From positions 1-64,000 of the forward strand of contig JACKII010000004.1 in assembly GCA_020638555.1 (NCBI GenBank): a DNA stretch of 64,000 bases. The letters are read 5' to 3'. The notes beneath the pieces were generated by a model. The model was given only the letters and a program-made list of their open reading frames with translations. It was not told where the DNA came from and searched no databases. The translations under genes were made by a program, and so were the position numbers. Shown here piece after piece: positions 1-8,610 of this stretch; position 1 is the stretch's first letter; each line of letters opens with the position of its first letter. This DNA comes from Alphaproteobacteria bacterium (lineage in GTDB: Bacteria; Pseudomonadota; Alphaproteobacteria; Bin95).

Positions 1-2
1 AC

Positions 3-364
<362 letters not shown>

Positions 365-382
365 GCGGTGCCAAGGGCCATG

Positions 383-411
383 CGTTTAGCAGGCCCTGAG
401 CGCTATTGCAA
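383..411 (-). promoter_or_regulatory. candidate sigma-70 promoter of tRNA-Arg
   Basis: On the minus strand TTGCAA is followed after 17 nt by TAAACG, about 19 nt before the tRNA 5' end. It overlaps the stop codon of the upstream aminotransferase gene. The -35 is good; the -10 is only fair. Assignment is by spacing and position. Confidence 0.4.
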
Positions 412-1611
412 CGCTGCACATGCCTCCTGAATCAATCGGCCGCCGGTGTGCAGATCGGCCTCGGGCGCGACGAAGCTGGCGCGGAAATACGGCGACAGGC
501 CATAGGCCTCGCCCAGCACCACGGCGACGCCGACGCTGTCCAGCAGATAGTTGGTAAAATCGCCGTCGGTCTCGATCAATTTGCCGTTCGGCGCACGCTT
601 GCCGATGGCGCCGGCGCAGGAGCAGAAAATGTACATCGCCCCCTCCGGCCGGTCGCAGGAAAGGCCCGCGGCACCGTTCAGATAATCCAGCAGGATGTCG
701 CGCCGGCGTTGCAGGTTGGCGGTGCGCTCATGGACGAAGGCCTGCGGGCCGTTCAGTGCCGCCACCGCCGCCGCCTGGCCGATGGCGGAGACGCCGGCGG
801 TGCTCTGCGACTGCATTTTCGACATGGCGGCGATCATCTCCTTCGGCCCGCCGGCATAGCCGACGCGCCAGCCGGTCATGGAATAGGCCTTGGAGACGCC
901 GTTGCAGGTGATGGTGCGCTCGTACATCTCGGGCGCGGCCTGGGCGATGGTGGCGAACGCGCGGCCATCGAACAGCAGGTGCTCGTAGACGTCGTCGGTC
1001 AGCACCCAGACCTGCGGATGCTTGGCCAGCACAGCCGCGAATGCCCGCAGGTCGTCGGCGGTGTAGGTGGCGCCGCTGGGATTGTTGGGCGAGGACAGGA
1101 TCAGCCACTTGGTGGCGGGCGTGATCGCCTCTTCCAACTGTTCCGGCCGCATCTTGAACGCCTGATTCTGGCCGCAGGCGACAGCGACGGGCGTGCCGCC
1201 GGCGATCTTCACGATGTCGGGATAGCTGGTCCAGTAGGGCGCCGGAATCACCACCTCGTCGCCCGGGCCGACGCTCGCCATCAGGCAGTTGAACAGGATC
1301 TGCTTGGTGCCCGCGCCCACGGTGATCTGGTCCATGCCATAGGCGAGCCCGTTCTCGCGCGCGAACTTGGCGGAAACCGCCTCGCGCATGGCGATGGTGC
1401 CGTTGATCGGCGTGTATTTGGTGTTGTTCATCTCCATCGCGTCGAGAATCGCCTGCTTGACGTGGCGCGGCGTCGGGAAATCCGGCTCGCCCGCCGTCAG
1501 CTTGACGATCTTGCGGCCCTGGGCTTCCAGGTCGCGGGCGCGCGCGGTCGCGATCTGACTGGGAGACGGTTGAAAACGGCTCATGCGCGGAGCAAGCGAC
1601 ATCGAAGACAT
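403..1611 (-). CDS. class I aspartate-type aminotransferase
   Basis: A 402-residue PLP-dependent fold-type I aminotransferase, most like bacterial aspartate aminotransferases (aspartate + 2-oxoglutarate to oxaloacetate + glutamate). Visible signatures are GEPDFPTP near the N-terminus, the SSPNNPSG motif, and SKAYSMTGWRVGY with the PLP lysine at about residue 241. Length fits the family. An upstream in-frame start would add 21 residues (MASLLC...), but that stretch is unlike the family; ATG at 1611 (MSSMSLAPR) or the one 9 nt later is preferred. The ribosome site is weak. It is divergent from the VOC gene and lies just upstream of tRNA-Arg on the same strand. Exact substrate (Asp, Tyr or prephenate) is not resolved. 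Confidence 0.88.
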   Translation of the reverse strand: MSSMSLAPRMSRFQPSPSQIATARARDLEAQGRKIVKLTAGEPDFPTPRHVKQAILDAMEMNNTKYTPINGTIAMREAVSAKFARENGLAYGMDQITVGAGTKQILFNCLMASVGPGDEVVIPAPYWTSYPDIVKIAGGTPVAVACGQNQAFKMRPEQLEEAITPATKWLILSSPNNPSGATYTADDLRAFAAVLAKHPQVWVLTDDVYEHLLFDGRAFATIAQAAPEMYERTITCNGVSKAYSMTGWRVGYAGGPKEMIAAMSKMQSQSTAGVSAIGQAAAVAALNGPQAFVHERTANLQRRRDILLDYLNGAAGLSCDRPEGAMYIFCSCAGAIGKRAPNGKLIETDGDFTNYLLDSVGVAVVLGEAYGLSPYFRASFVAPEADLHTGGRLIQEACAALQ

Positions 1612-1757
1612 GGGCGGATCGGTTTCTCGAAATGGACTAGGGAGAGGGCGCCTGCTACACAAAAGGCTCGCCAAGCGTCACGCTATTTAGACCAGAAGAC
1701 TGGCGGGCCGCCAGCCCCTTCCGGCCCGAAGACCTCAAATGCGACAAGGCCCCGCCG

Positions 1758-2156
1758 ATGCCGATCCACGTCTCCCATCTGGACCATTTCGTCCTGACCG
1801 TCGCCGACATCGAGCGGAGCTGCGATTTCTATGAGCGGGTGCTGGGCATGCGGCGCTCGCTGTTCGGTGAGGGACGGACGGCGCTGCATTTCGGTAACCA
1901 GAAAATCAACCTGCATCCGGCCGACAACTTGCCGGACCCGAATGTGCGCCACGCGACGCCGGGGTCGGCCGATCTCTGCTTCGTCACCACCACGCCCATG
2001 GATGCGGTGGTCAGGCACCTGGAGGACGAAGGCGTGGCGATTATCACCGGCCCGGCGGAGCGCGCGGGCGCGCGGGCCGATCTGGTCAGCGTCTATTTCC
2101 ACGACCCGGACGAAAACCTGGTTGAGGTGGCGAACGAGCAGGCGCGGGCGCGCTGA
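1758..2156 (+). CDS. VOC family protein (glyoxalase/dioxygenase fold)
   Basis: A 132-residue single vicinal-oxygen-chelate domain. It starts HVSHLDHFVLTVADIERSCDFYERVLGM, where the His of LDHFV is the usual first metal ligand, and ends DPDENLVEV, where the Glu is the usual last ligand. The internal STCIRPADN-type region of other VOC proteins appears here as KINLHPADN. This subgroup is often annotated VOC family virulence protein, but no substrate can be inferred. AAGG lies 8 nt before the ATG. It is divergent from the aminotransferase and convergent with the SLC13 permease. Confidence 0.85.
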   Translation: MPIHVSHLDHFVLTVADIERSCDFYERVLGMRRSLFGEGRTALHFGNQKINLHPADNLPDPNVRHATPGSADLCFVTTTPMDAVVRHLEDEGVAIITGPAERAGARADLVSVYFHDPDENLVEVANEQARAR

Positions 2157-2183
2157 ACCGCCTCCCGGCATCAAACGCCCGGC

Positions 2184-3953
2184 TCAAAGCGGCCAGATCC
2201 ACAGGATCATCAGCAGGCCCACCGTCAGCACCAGCACCGACAGCGGCAAGCCCAGGCGCCAGTAGTCGGCGAACTTGTAGCCGCCCGGTCCCATCACCAG
2301 GGCGTTGTTCTGGTGGCCGATGGGCGTCAGGAAGGCACAGGACGCGCTGATGGCGACGCCCATCAGGAACGAATCCGGGTTCGCCTCCAGCGCGCGGGCC
2401 AGGTCCACCGCCAGCGGCGCCATCACGACCGCGGTCGCGGCGTTGTTCAGCACATTGGTCAGCGCGCAGGTCGCGCCCATCAACAGCGCCAGCACGAACC
2501 AGGGCGCCTGACCGTCGGTCAGCCGCAGCAACAGGTCGGCGATCATGGTGGCTGCCCCGGAGGTCTGCAACGCCTCGCCAAGCGGGATCAGCGCGCTCAA
2601 CAACACGATCACCGGCCAGTCGATCGCCTCATAGGCCTGGCGCATGTGCAGGACGCGCAGCACCAGCAGCATCGTGGCGCCGGCCGCCAGCGACACGGCG
2701 ACCGAGAACAGGCCGCTCGCCGCCAGGGCGATGCCGCCGAGGAAACAGCCGAGGGCGGCCAGGCTCTGTTCCTTGCTGCGCGGCGGCGGCTTCAGACCGC
2801 GCTCGGCCAGCGGCAGGCAGCCGAGCGAGCCGACCACGTCGTGCAGGCGGTCCGCCTCGCCCTGCAACAGCAGCACGTCGCCGGCCTCGAAGCGGAAGGC
2901 GCGCAGGCGGCCGCGATACGGCCGGCCCTGGCGCGACACCGCCAGCAGGTTGACGCCGTATTGCCGTTGCAGCCGGGCGGAGAGCGCCGTGCGGCTTTCC
3001 AGCTTCGAACCCGGCGTGACAATGGCCTCGACCAGGCCGACATCCTCCGATTGCAGGAGCGGCGTCATCGGCGCGCCGGGGTCGACCGGCTCCAGCCGCA
3101 GCTTGCGGACAAAGGGTTGCAGGTCGCGGGGCAAGGCCTCGATCATCAGGATGTCGCCGGCCTCCAACCGCTCCAGACGCGGCACCGCCGGCACCCGTCG
3201 GCCGCTGCGAATCAGGCCGATGATCTTGACGTCGAGATCGGCAATCAGCGGGTCGAGCTGGGCGATGGTCTTGTCGATCGCGAGGCTGCTCTCCGCCACC
3301 CGGACTTCCGCCAGATAGTCCTCCATCTCAAAGGCATCGCGGCCCGCGGCATGGGCGCGGCCGCGGTTGGGGACCAGCCGCCAGCCGATCAGGGCGATGA
3401 ACAGCGTGCCCGCGGCGGCCACGGTCAGGCCCACCGGCAGGAAGGCGAACATGCCGAACGGTTCGCCGCCGGCATCGCCGCGCACGGCCGCGACGATCAG
3501 GTTGGGCGGCGTGCCGATCAGCGTGATCATGCCGCCCAGAATGGTGGTGAAGGCCAGCGGCATCATGATCCGGCCGGGCGGCAGGCTGCTGCCGGACGCC
3601 ACCGGCAACAGCAGCGCCAGCGCGCCGACATTGTTCATGACGCTGGAAAAGGCCGCCCCGATAAAGCCCAGCGCCGCGATCTGCCCGGCCCCTTCCCGGC
3701 GGGGCAGCAGGCGACGGGCGATCAGGTCGGTCGCGCCGGAGACGGAGAGGCCGCGGCTCAGCACCAGCACCGCCGCGACCGTGACCACCGCCGGGTGGCT
3801 GAAACCGACAAAGGCGCGGTCGTCCGGCACGAGGCCCAGCACCACACCCGCCCCCAGCCCCAGCAGCGCCAGCACGTCGAAGCGCCAGCGGCCCGAGACG
3901 AAGGCTGCCAGCAGCACGGTTAGCAAGACCAGAATGGCGACAGGTGCGAACAT
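2184..3953 (-). CDS. SLC13/DASS-type permease with two RCK_C domains
   Basis: A 589-residue integral membrane carrier of the divalent anion/sodium symporter family (sulfate, dicarboxylate or similar). Hydrophobic helices at both ends flank two TrkA-C (RCK_C) domains at about residues 205-375, each with a DILM/DVLL ending (GDILMIEALP, GDVLLLQGEAD). The motif MNNVGALALLLPVA and the second NNAATAVVMAPLAVDLA are family hallmarks, and FLTPIGHQNNALVMGPGGY closes the second half. ATG at 3953 is preferred because GAGGAA precedes it; an upstream start would add nine residues. It shares a short divergent promoter region with the TPR-methyltransferase. Anion specificity is unknown. Confidence 0.85.
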   Translation of the reverse strand: MFAPVAILVLLTVLLAAFVSGRWRFDVLALLGLGAGVVLGLVPDDRAFVGFSHPAVVTVAAVLVLSRGLSVSGATDLIARRLLPRREGAGQIAALGFIGAAFSSVMNNVGALALLLPVASGSSLPPGRIMMPLAFTTILGGMITLIGTPPNLIVAAVRGDAGGEPFGMFAFLPVGLTVAAAGTLFIALIGWRLVPNRGRAHAAGRDAFEMEDYLAEVRVAESSLAIDKTIAQLDPLIADLDVKIIGLIRSGRRVPAVPRLERLEAGDILMIEALPRDLQPFVRKLRLEPVDPGAPMTPLLQSEDVGLVEAIVTPGSKLESRTALSARLQRQYGVNLLAVSRQGRPYRGRLRAFRFEAGDVLLLQGEADRLHDVVGSLGCLPLAERGLKPPPRSKEQSLAALGCFLGGIALAASGLFSVAVSLAAGATMLLVLRVLHMRQAYEAIDWPVIVLLSALIPLGEALQTSGAATMIADLLLRLTDGQAPWFVLALLMGATCALTNVLNNAATAVVMAPLAVDLARALEANPDSFLMGVAISASCAFLTPIGHQNNALVMGPGGYKFADYWRLGLPLSVLVLTVGLLMILWIWPL

Positions 3954-4023
3954 GGGCTTCCTCGCAAACACGGGCAGCACGGTCTACACTGTTAATCCTG
4001 CCATCAAACCGCAATCGAGCCCC

Positions 4024-5877
4024 ATGCGCCATCCGTCCAAACGACCAACCGCCGCCGGCCCCGTCGCGCCACCTGCCGCGGCCGTGCAGGCGATGCGGGC
4101 GGCGGTCGCCGCGCACCGGGCCGGACGGCTGCCGGAAGCCATCCAGGCCTATCGCGCGGCCGCGCGCGCGGCGCCCCAACTGGTGGAGGCGCATTACAAT
4201 CTGGGCATTGCGCTGAAAGCCGCCGGCCAGTCGGGAGCGGCGGAAAAGGCGCTGCGTGAAGCCGTGCGTCTGCGGCCGGATTACGGCCGGGCGCACGCGG
4301 CGCTGGCCGATCTCTATGAGCGCGGCGGCGATGCCGCCAAGGCCTTGCGCCAATGGCTGGCGGCCCACCGCGCGCTGCCGGACGATGCCGGCGTGCTGGG
4401 TGGGCTGGTGCGCGGGCTGGGGAGCATGCGGTTCGCCGCCGCCGACCCGTCGCTGGGCGCCACCCTGGAGCGCCTGCTGCGCCGCGACGATGTGGAAGGC
4501 CAGCGGCTGGTCGGCGCCGGGCTCAGCCTGCTGGCGCTCGACCCGGCCGTGCGCGCGGCACTGGCGACCGGCGAGCCGGGCCGCCTGCCCGGCTCCGCTC
4601 CGCCGCTGCTGCTGGCGCTGCTGGAGCGAACCATTGTCGCCGAGCGGCAGTGGGAGCGGGTGCTGACGCGGCTGCGTGCCGCCCTGCTTGCGGACTTCCG
4701 GTCCCTGGACGATCCGCGCGCCCCCCTGGTGCGAGCGCTGGCGGCACAGATGCTGGCGACCGATTATGCCTATGCGGTGAGCGAGGCGGAGGCCGCGACG
4801 GTGGCGGGCCTGTCGACCGATGGCGCGGACCTCAGTGCCGACCTGGTGCGCCGGGCGCTGTATGTGCCGCTGGGATCGGACGCGGTCGGAACGGAGGCTC
4901 CGCCGGACTGGACGGCGTTCGTCGAGCGCCACATCCGGCGACCCGCGGCCGAGCGGACCGCCGCGGCCGCAATACCGTCGCTGACCGATGTGGAGGATGC
5001 GGTTTCGCAGGCGGTGCAGGCGCAGTACACCGCCCTGCCCTACCCGCGCTGGCTCGCGACCCGCGCGACCGAGCCCCGCCCGCGCCTGGCCGTGTTGCGG
5101 GCGATCCTGCCGGAAGCGGCCCGCCCGGCCGGCTTGCGCGATCCGAAGCCGCTGCGGGTGCTGGTGGCCGGTTGCGGCACCGGCAAGCATGCGGTGGATG
5201 TCGCGACGCGGTTTGCCGACGCCGACGTGCTGGCCATCGACCTTTCGCGCCCGTCGCTCGGCTATGCCCGGGCGCAGGCGGAGCGGCTCGGCATCGCCAA
5301 TGTGCGCTTCGCCCAGGCGGATATCCTGCGACTGGGCGAGATTCGCGAACGGTTCGACCATATCGAGGCCATGGGTGTGCTGCACCATCTGGGCGAGCCG
5401 CTGGCCGGCTGGCGGGTGCTGGCGGAATTGCTGACCGCCGGCGGCACCATGCGGGTCGGCCTTTATGCCCGGCGCGGGCGGGCGGCGATCCAGACGGCGC
5501 AACGGCTCGCTGCCGACTTCGGCACCGATGCGGACGGGCTGCGGGCGTTGCGCCAGGCCATTCTGGCCTTGCCGCCGGATCATCCGGCCGCGGCGGTTGC
5601 GGAAGAACTGGACTTTTACACCCTGAACGGCGTGCGCGACGCGCTGGCCCATGCGCAGGAACACGACTTCACGCCGCGGGAGTTGCAGGCCCTGCTCGCG
5701 GACCTGAAGTTCGCCTTTCTGGGCTTCGAGACCGTGTCGCAGGAGCCGCAAAGGCTCTACCGCACCGCCTTCCCGGACGATCCGACCCTGGCCGACCTCG
5801 CCAACTGGGACGCGTTGGAACAACAACACCCCAGCCTGTTCCACCACATGTACCAGTTCTGGTGTCGCAAGCCCTGA
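4024..5877 (+). CDS. TPR-repeat class I SAM-dependent methyltransferase
   Basis: A 617-residue cytosolic protein with no signal peptide. Residues ~20-150 hold tetratricopeptide repeats (VEAHYNLGIALKAAGQ, GRAHAALADLYERGGD). After a linker, a Rossmann methyltransferase domain begins near residue 379 with VLVAGCGTGKHAVDVATRF; the acidic AIDLS and later GVLHHLGEP follow in normal order. TPR-methyltransferases of this kind occur in alphaproteobacteria with unknown, probably protein, targets. Start chosen at the ATG (MRHPSKRP) 70 nt after the divergent SLC13 start. The ending FHHMYQFWCRKP is typical of this group. Substrate not inferred. Confidence 0.8.
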   Translation: MRHPSKRPTAAGPVAPPAAAVQAMRAAVAAHRAGRLPEAIQAYRAAARAAPQLVEAHYNLGIALKAAGQSGAAEKALREAVRLRPDYGRAHAALADLYERGGDAAKALRQWLAAHRALPDDAGVLGGLVRGLGSMRFAAADPSLGATLERLLRRDDVEGQRLVGAGLSLLALDPAVRAALATGEPGRLPGSAPPLLLALLERTIVAERQWERVLTRLRAALLADFRSLDDPRAPLVRALAAQMLATDYAYAVSEAEAATVAGLSTDGADLSADLVRRALYVPLGSDAVGTEAPPDWTAFVERHIRRPAAERTAAAAIPSLTDVEDAVSQAVQAQYTALPYPRWLATRATEPRPRLAVLRAILPEAARPAGLRDPKPLRVLVAGCGTGKHAVDVATRFADADVLAIDLSRPSLGYARAQAERLGIANVRFAQADILRLGEIRERFDHIEAMGVLHHLGEPLAGWRVLAELLTAGGTMRVGLYARRGRAAIQTAQRLAADFGTDADGLRALRQAILALPPDHPAAAVAEELDFYTLNGVRDALAHAQEHDFTPRELQALLADLKFAFLGFETVSQEPQRLYRTAFPDDPTLADLANWDALEQQHPSLFHHMYQFWCRKP

Positions 5878-5900
5878 AGCCCCCGGGCGCGCGAGCGTTC

Positions 5901-5960
5901 CGTCAACCGGGCGCCGGCAGCGTCAACCGGGCGCCGGCAGCGTCAACCGGGCGCCGGTAG
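5901..5960. repeat. three tandem 20-bp repeats at the 3' end of marC
   Basis: Unit CGTCAACCGGGCGCCGGCAG occurs three times head to tail; the third copy has one change (GGTAG). A degenerate fourth partial copy (CGTCAACGGGGCCTGG) follows inside the gene. The minus-strand TGA in the third copy is the actual MarC stop. Because 20 is not a multiple of 3, an expansion does not simply add residues but changes which stop is used. Confidence 0.9.
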
Positions 5961-6611
5961 CGTCAACGGGGCCTGGATGCCGGGCGGGGCAATATCCAAC
6001 ACCCCGAGTGTGTCGAGGCCCGCCAGCACCGAGTCGACGGCGATGGTGGCCAGTACGATCCCCATCACCCGGCTGATGACACTCGCGCCGGTATTGCCGA
6101 TGAGCCTGTGAACGACGCTCGCGGCCAGCAACAACACCAGGGTCAGGAGCAGAACAAGCAGCAGCAGGCCGGCCGTAACGGCCTGGTCGGCGATCGATTC
6201 CGTGTGATTGTCGGTCAGGATCACGATCGCCAGCATGGCGCCGGGCGAGGCGATGGACGGCATGGCCAGCGGAAACACTGCGCCCGCCAGATGATCCCGC
6301 CCCGCCTCCTCGATCTCGCGGGCCGGCTTGGAGTCCCCGAAAATCATCGTCATCGCAAAGAGGAACAGGATCAACCCGCCGGCAATCTGGAACGAACCGA
6401 GGCGAAGCCCCACGGTCTCCAACAGAAATTGCCCACCCGCGAGGAAGGCGAGCAACACGAGCGCGGCAATGGCAACGGCGCGCAGCGCGAAGCGGCGGTG
6501 CAATCGGCGCGGCACGTGCTGGACGGCAAACAGATAGACCGGGATCGAACCCACCGGATCGATCACGACAATGAGGGTTACGAACTCCTTGGTCAGGGCG
6601 GTCCAATCCAT
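5943..6611 (-). CDS. MarC family membrane protein
   Basis: A 222-residue polytopic inner-membrane protein. The N-terminus (FVTLIVVIDPVGSIPVYL) carries the conserved DP-GxxP motif of MarC/NAAT proteins; MPSIASPGAMLAIVIL in the middle is the second repeat of that motif, and SVLAGLDTLG closes the last helix. E. coli MarC was once linked to multiple antibiotic resistance and is now of unknown function; some archaeal relatives move small neutral amino acids. The last residues (LTLPAPG) are encoded by a unit of the 20-bp tandem repeat. ATG at 6611 (MDWTALTKEF) is preferred over one 33 nt upstream. Confidence 0.88.
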   Translation of the reverse strand: MDWTALTKEFVTLIVVIDPVGSIPVYLFAVQHVPRRLHRRFALRAVAIAALVLLAFLAGGQFLLETVGLRLGSFQIAGGLILFLFAMTMIFGDSKPAREIEEAGRDHLAGAVFPLAMPSIASPGAMLAIVILTDNHTESIADQAVTAGLLLLVLLLTLVLLLAASVVHRLIGNTGASVISRVMGIVLATIAVDSVLAGLDTLGVLDIAPPGIQAPLTLPAPG

Positions 6612-6800
6612 GGGGCGCAGGCCTTCTTGCCGGTGCATCGGCATCGGTCACGGGAAATGAGGGCGACACCATCGACCCGGAGCAGGACTTCCGACCTGCG
6701 GACGGTGCCAGCAAATCATACGGCAACGCGCCAACAGTGCCAGCCGTCGGATGGGATTGGACGAACCCGCTTCTGCCTCGAAAATTGGAGAGAGGGCGAA

Positions 6801-6875
6801 TGGAGCGGGAGAAGGGATTCGAACCCTCGGCCCTCACGTTGGCAACGTGATGCTCTACCCCTGAGCTACTCCCGC
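6801..6875 (-). tRNA. tRNA-Gly (GCC), copy 2
   Basis: Reverse complement: acceptor GCGGGAG/CTCCCGC, D-arm GCTCAGGGGTAGAGC, anticodon stem TCACG/CGTGA around TTGCCAA with anticodon GCC, and T-arm GGTTCGAATCC. CCA is encoded. It is identical over 75 nt to the copy 65 bp upstream and probably co-transcribed with it. Confidence 0.96.
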
Positions 6876-6940
6876 ATTCGCGTCTGACGCACAAAGCCCA
6901 TGTCCAGGGACACGATGAACCGCCACGGCTGAAGAAAGGA

Positions 6941-7015
6941 TGGAGCGGGAGAAGGGATTCGAACCCTCGGCCCTCACGTTGGCAACGTGATGCTCTACCC
7001 CTGAGCTACTCCCGC
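6941..7015 (-). tRNA. tRNA-Gly (GCC), copy 1
   Basis: Same 75-nt sequence as the downstream copy, with anticodon GCC and encoded CCA. It is the promoter-proximal member of the pair; the 65-nt spacer shows no promoter. Confidence 0.96.
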
Positions 7016-7049
7016 ATCCTTTGCGCCGCGGCCGGCGTCAGAGCGGCGG

Positions 7050-7077
7050 ATAATATGGATTGCGCCGCGCTTGGCAA
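7050..7077 (-). promoter_or_regulatory. sigma-70 promoter of the tRNA-Gly pair
   Basis: On the minus strand TTGCCA and TATTAT are separated by 16 nt, with the -10 ending about 35 nt before the first tRNA-Gly. An A7 tract about 25 nt further upstream (7102-7108) might help as an UP-like element. This is one of the clearest sigma-70 promoters in the window. Confidence 0.6.
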
Positions 7078-7239
7078 GGGTGATCTTGCCAGGCACCCGG
7101 CTTTTTTTGCTGCAAGGGTGCGGCATGATGAACAGACGATCCCCTCGTGCGTTCGCCGCAGGGGATAACCCACGCATAGCCTTGGTCCCAAACCGGCCCT
7201 ATGGTCGAAAACACGACGACACTGACGGAGCGAACGCCC

Positions 7240-8379
7240 ATGAAACCGCTCGAATTCGGATGGTTCCTGCCAACCAGCGGCGATACCCAGGCCTATGGAG
7301 TCGAAGAGGAAACCGTCCCGACCAGCCCGGAACACCTGCTGAAAGTGGTCGCGGCGGTCGAGGCCGCGCGGTTCGACTACATGCTGATCCCCGTCGCCCG
7401 CTATTGCTGGGAGGCCTATATCTCCGGCGCCTTCGCCGCGGCGAACAGTTCGCGGGTCGCGCCCCTGATCGCCGCCCGGCCGGGCTATATGAACCCGGTG
7501 CTGCTGGCCAAGATGATCGCCACCTTCGACCAGTTCTCCGGCGGCCGCATCTGTGTGAACCTGATTGCGGGCCAGGCCGACCAGGAAATCCGTTCGGAAG
7601 GCATCAGCCTCGCCAAGGAAGATCGCTATGCGATCATGGAGGAAGAAGTTTCGATCCTGAAGGCGCTCTGGACTTCGGACGAGCCGCTACATTTCAAGGG
7701 CCGCTTCCACGACCTGCAAGGGGCGCTCTGCATTCCGAAGCCGCTACAGAAGCCCTATCCGAAATTCTATCTGGGCGGTGGCTCCGAGGAAGCCTGGAAC
7801 CTGTCGGCCAAGCATTCGGACGTGCACCTGTTCTGGGGCGACCTGCCGGAGCGGATCGAAGCCAACATCGCCGATATCCGCCAGCGCGCCGCTGCCTATG
7901 GCCGCGAGGACGCCATCGGCTTCGGCATGCGCCTGCAAATCATCTGCCGCGAGACCGAGGACGAGGCCCTGGCCGCCGCGGACAAGCTGATCCACGCCAT
8001 CTCCGAGGACGCGCGGGAGGAGTTGAAGCGCTACACCGCGACCTCCAAGGCCAACCACCGGGTGCAGGAACTGGTATCGGAAAAGGGCTTGTGGATCGCC
8101 CCGCATCTCTGGAGCGGCCTGACCCGTTTCCGCCCCGGCGCCGGCATCGGCGTTGTCGGCAATCCGGAGCAGGTGGCCGGGACGCTGCAACAGTTCATCG
8201 ACGCTGGCTGCCACTCCTTCTGCCTGTCCGGCTATCTCCACAATGAGGAAGCGGAGCGCTTCGGCAAATGGGTGCGCCCGCTGCTGGAAGCGCAAAACCC
8301 CGGCCGCTTCATCGCGCATCACCCCGACCTGCGAGAGCCGGCAAAACAGCCGGTGCGGAAAAAGGCGCACATCTACTAG
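7240..8379 (+). CDS. LLM class flavin-dependent oxidoreductase (SsuD-like)
   Basis: A 379-residue TIM-barrel monooxygenase of the bacterial luciferase superfamily. It starts MKPLEFGWFLPTSGD and has SGGRICVNLIAGQ (SsuD-like SGGR-xxxNLIAG) and FYLGGGSEEAW. This group mostly uses reduced FMN from a partner reductase to oxidise sulfonates or similar compounds; no reductase gene lies nearby. ATG at 7240 follows GGAG at good spacing; an in-frame ATG 39 nt upstream has none. Its TAG stop coincides with the CTAG end of the first 183-bp repeat. Use of F420 instead of FMN cannot be excluded, given FO synthase elsewhere in the window. Substrate unknown. Confidence 0.87.
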   Translation: MKPLEFGWFLPTSGDTQAYGVEEETVPTSPEHLLKVVAAVEAARFDYMLIPVARYCWEAYISGAFAAANSSRVAPLIAARPGYMNPVLLAKMIATFDQFSGGRICVNLIAGQADQEIRSEGISLAKEDRYAIMEEEVSILKALWTSDEPLHFKGRFHDLQGALCIPKPLQKPYPKFYLGGGSEEAWNLSAKHSDVHLFWGDLPERIEANIADIRQRAAAYGREDAIGFGMRLQIICRETEDEALAAADKLIHAISEDAREELKRYTATSKANHRVQELVSEKGLWIAPHLWSGLTRFRPGAGIGVVGNPEQVAGTLQQFIDAGCHSFCLSGYLHNEEAERFGKWVRPLLEAQNPGRFIAHHPDLREPAKQPVRKKAHIY

Positions 8380-8558
8380 AGCGGATTCTTTTCCCGCAGG
8401 CCCACCACCCCAGCTTCCCTGTCCCCGCAGAGGCGGGGACCCATGCCTGAGAGACCAATACAGAGTCTGCCTCCTGTGAGGAGTTCTCAGGCATGGGCTC
8501 CCGCTTGCGCGGGAGATGGGCCAGGAGAATGGCTCAACCAGTATCGAAACGGCTCTAG
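8376..8558. repeat. 183-bp CTAG-bounded palindromic element, copy 1
   Basis: Starts CTAGAGCGGATTC and ends GAAACGGCTCTAG, so the termini are imperfect inverted repeats bounded by CTAG. Inside are two short hairpins (TCCCCGC/GCGGGGA-type and CTCCCGC-TTGC-GCGGGAG) and the long inverted pair CCCATGCCTGAGA / TCTCAGGCATGGG. There is no ORF. By eye about 155 of 183 positions match copy 2 without gaps. The left CTAG contains the stop codon of the LLM gene. It looks like a MITE or REP-type unit; the mobilising enzyme is not in the window. Confidence 0.85.
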
Positions 8559-8610
8559 CACGGTGCGGTTCCTGAAACGGTGCGGGGGCGCTTGCGCCCC
8601 CTGCCCTGCC

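Noticed and set aside
7078..7108. Terminator with T7 before the first LLM gene
   Set aside because: The stem is only 5 bp and no plus-strand gene precedes it; the A/T tract fits better as upstream sequence of the tRNA-Gly promoter.
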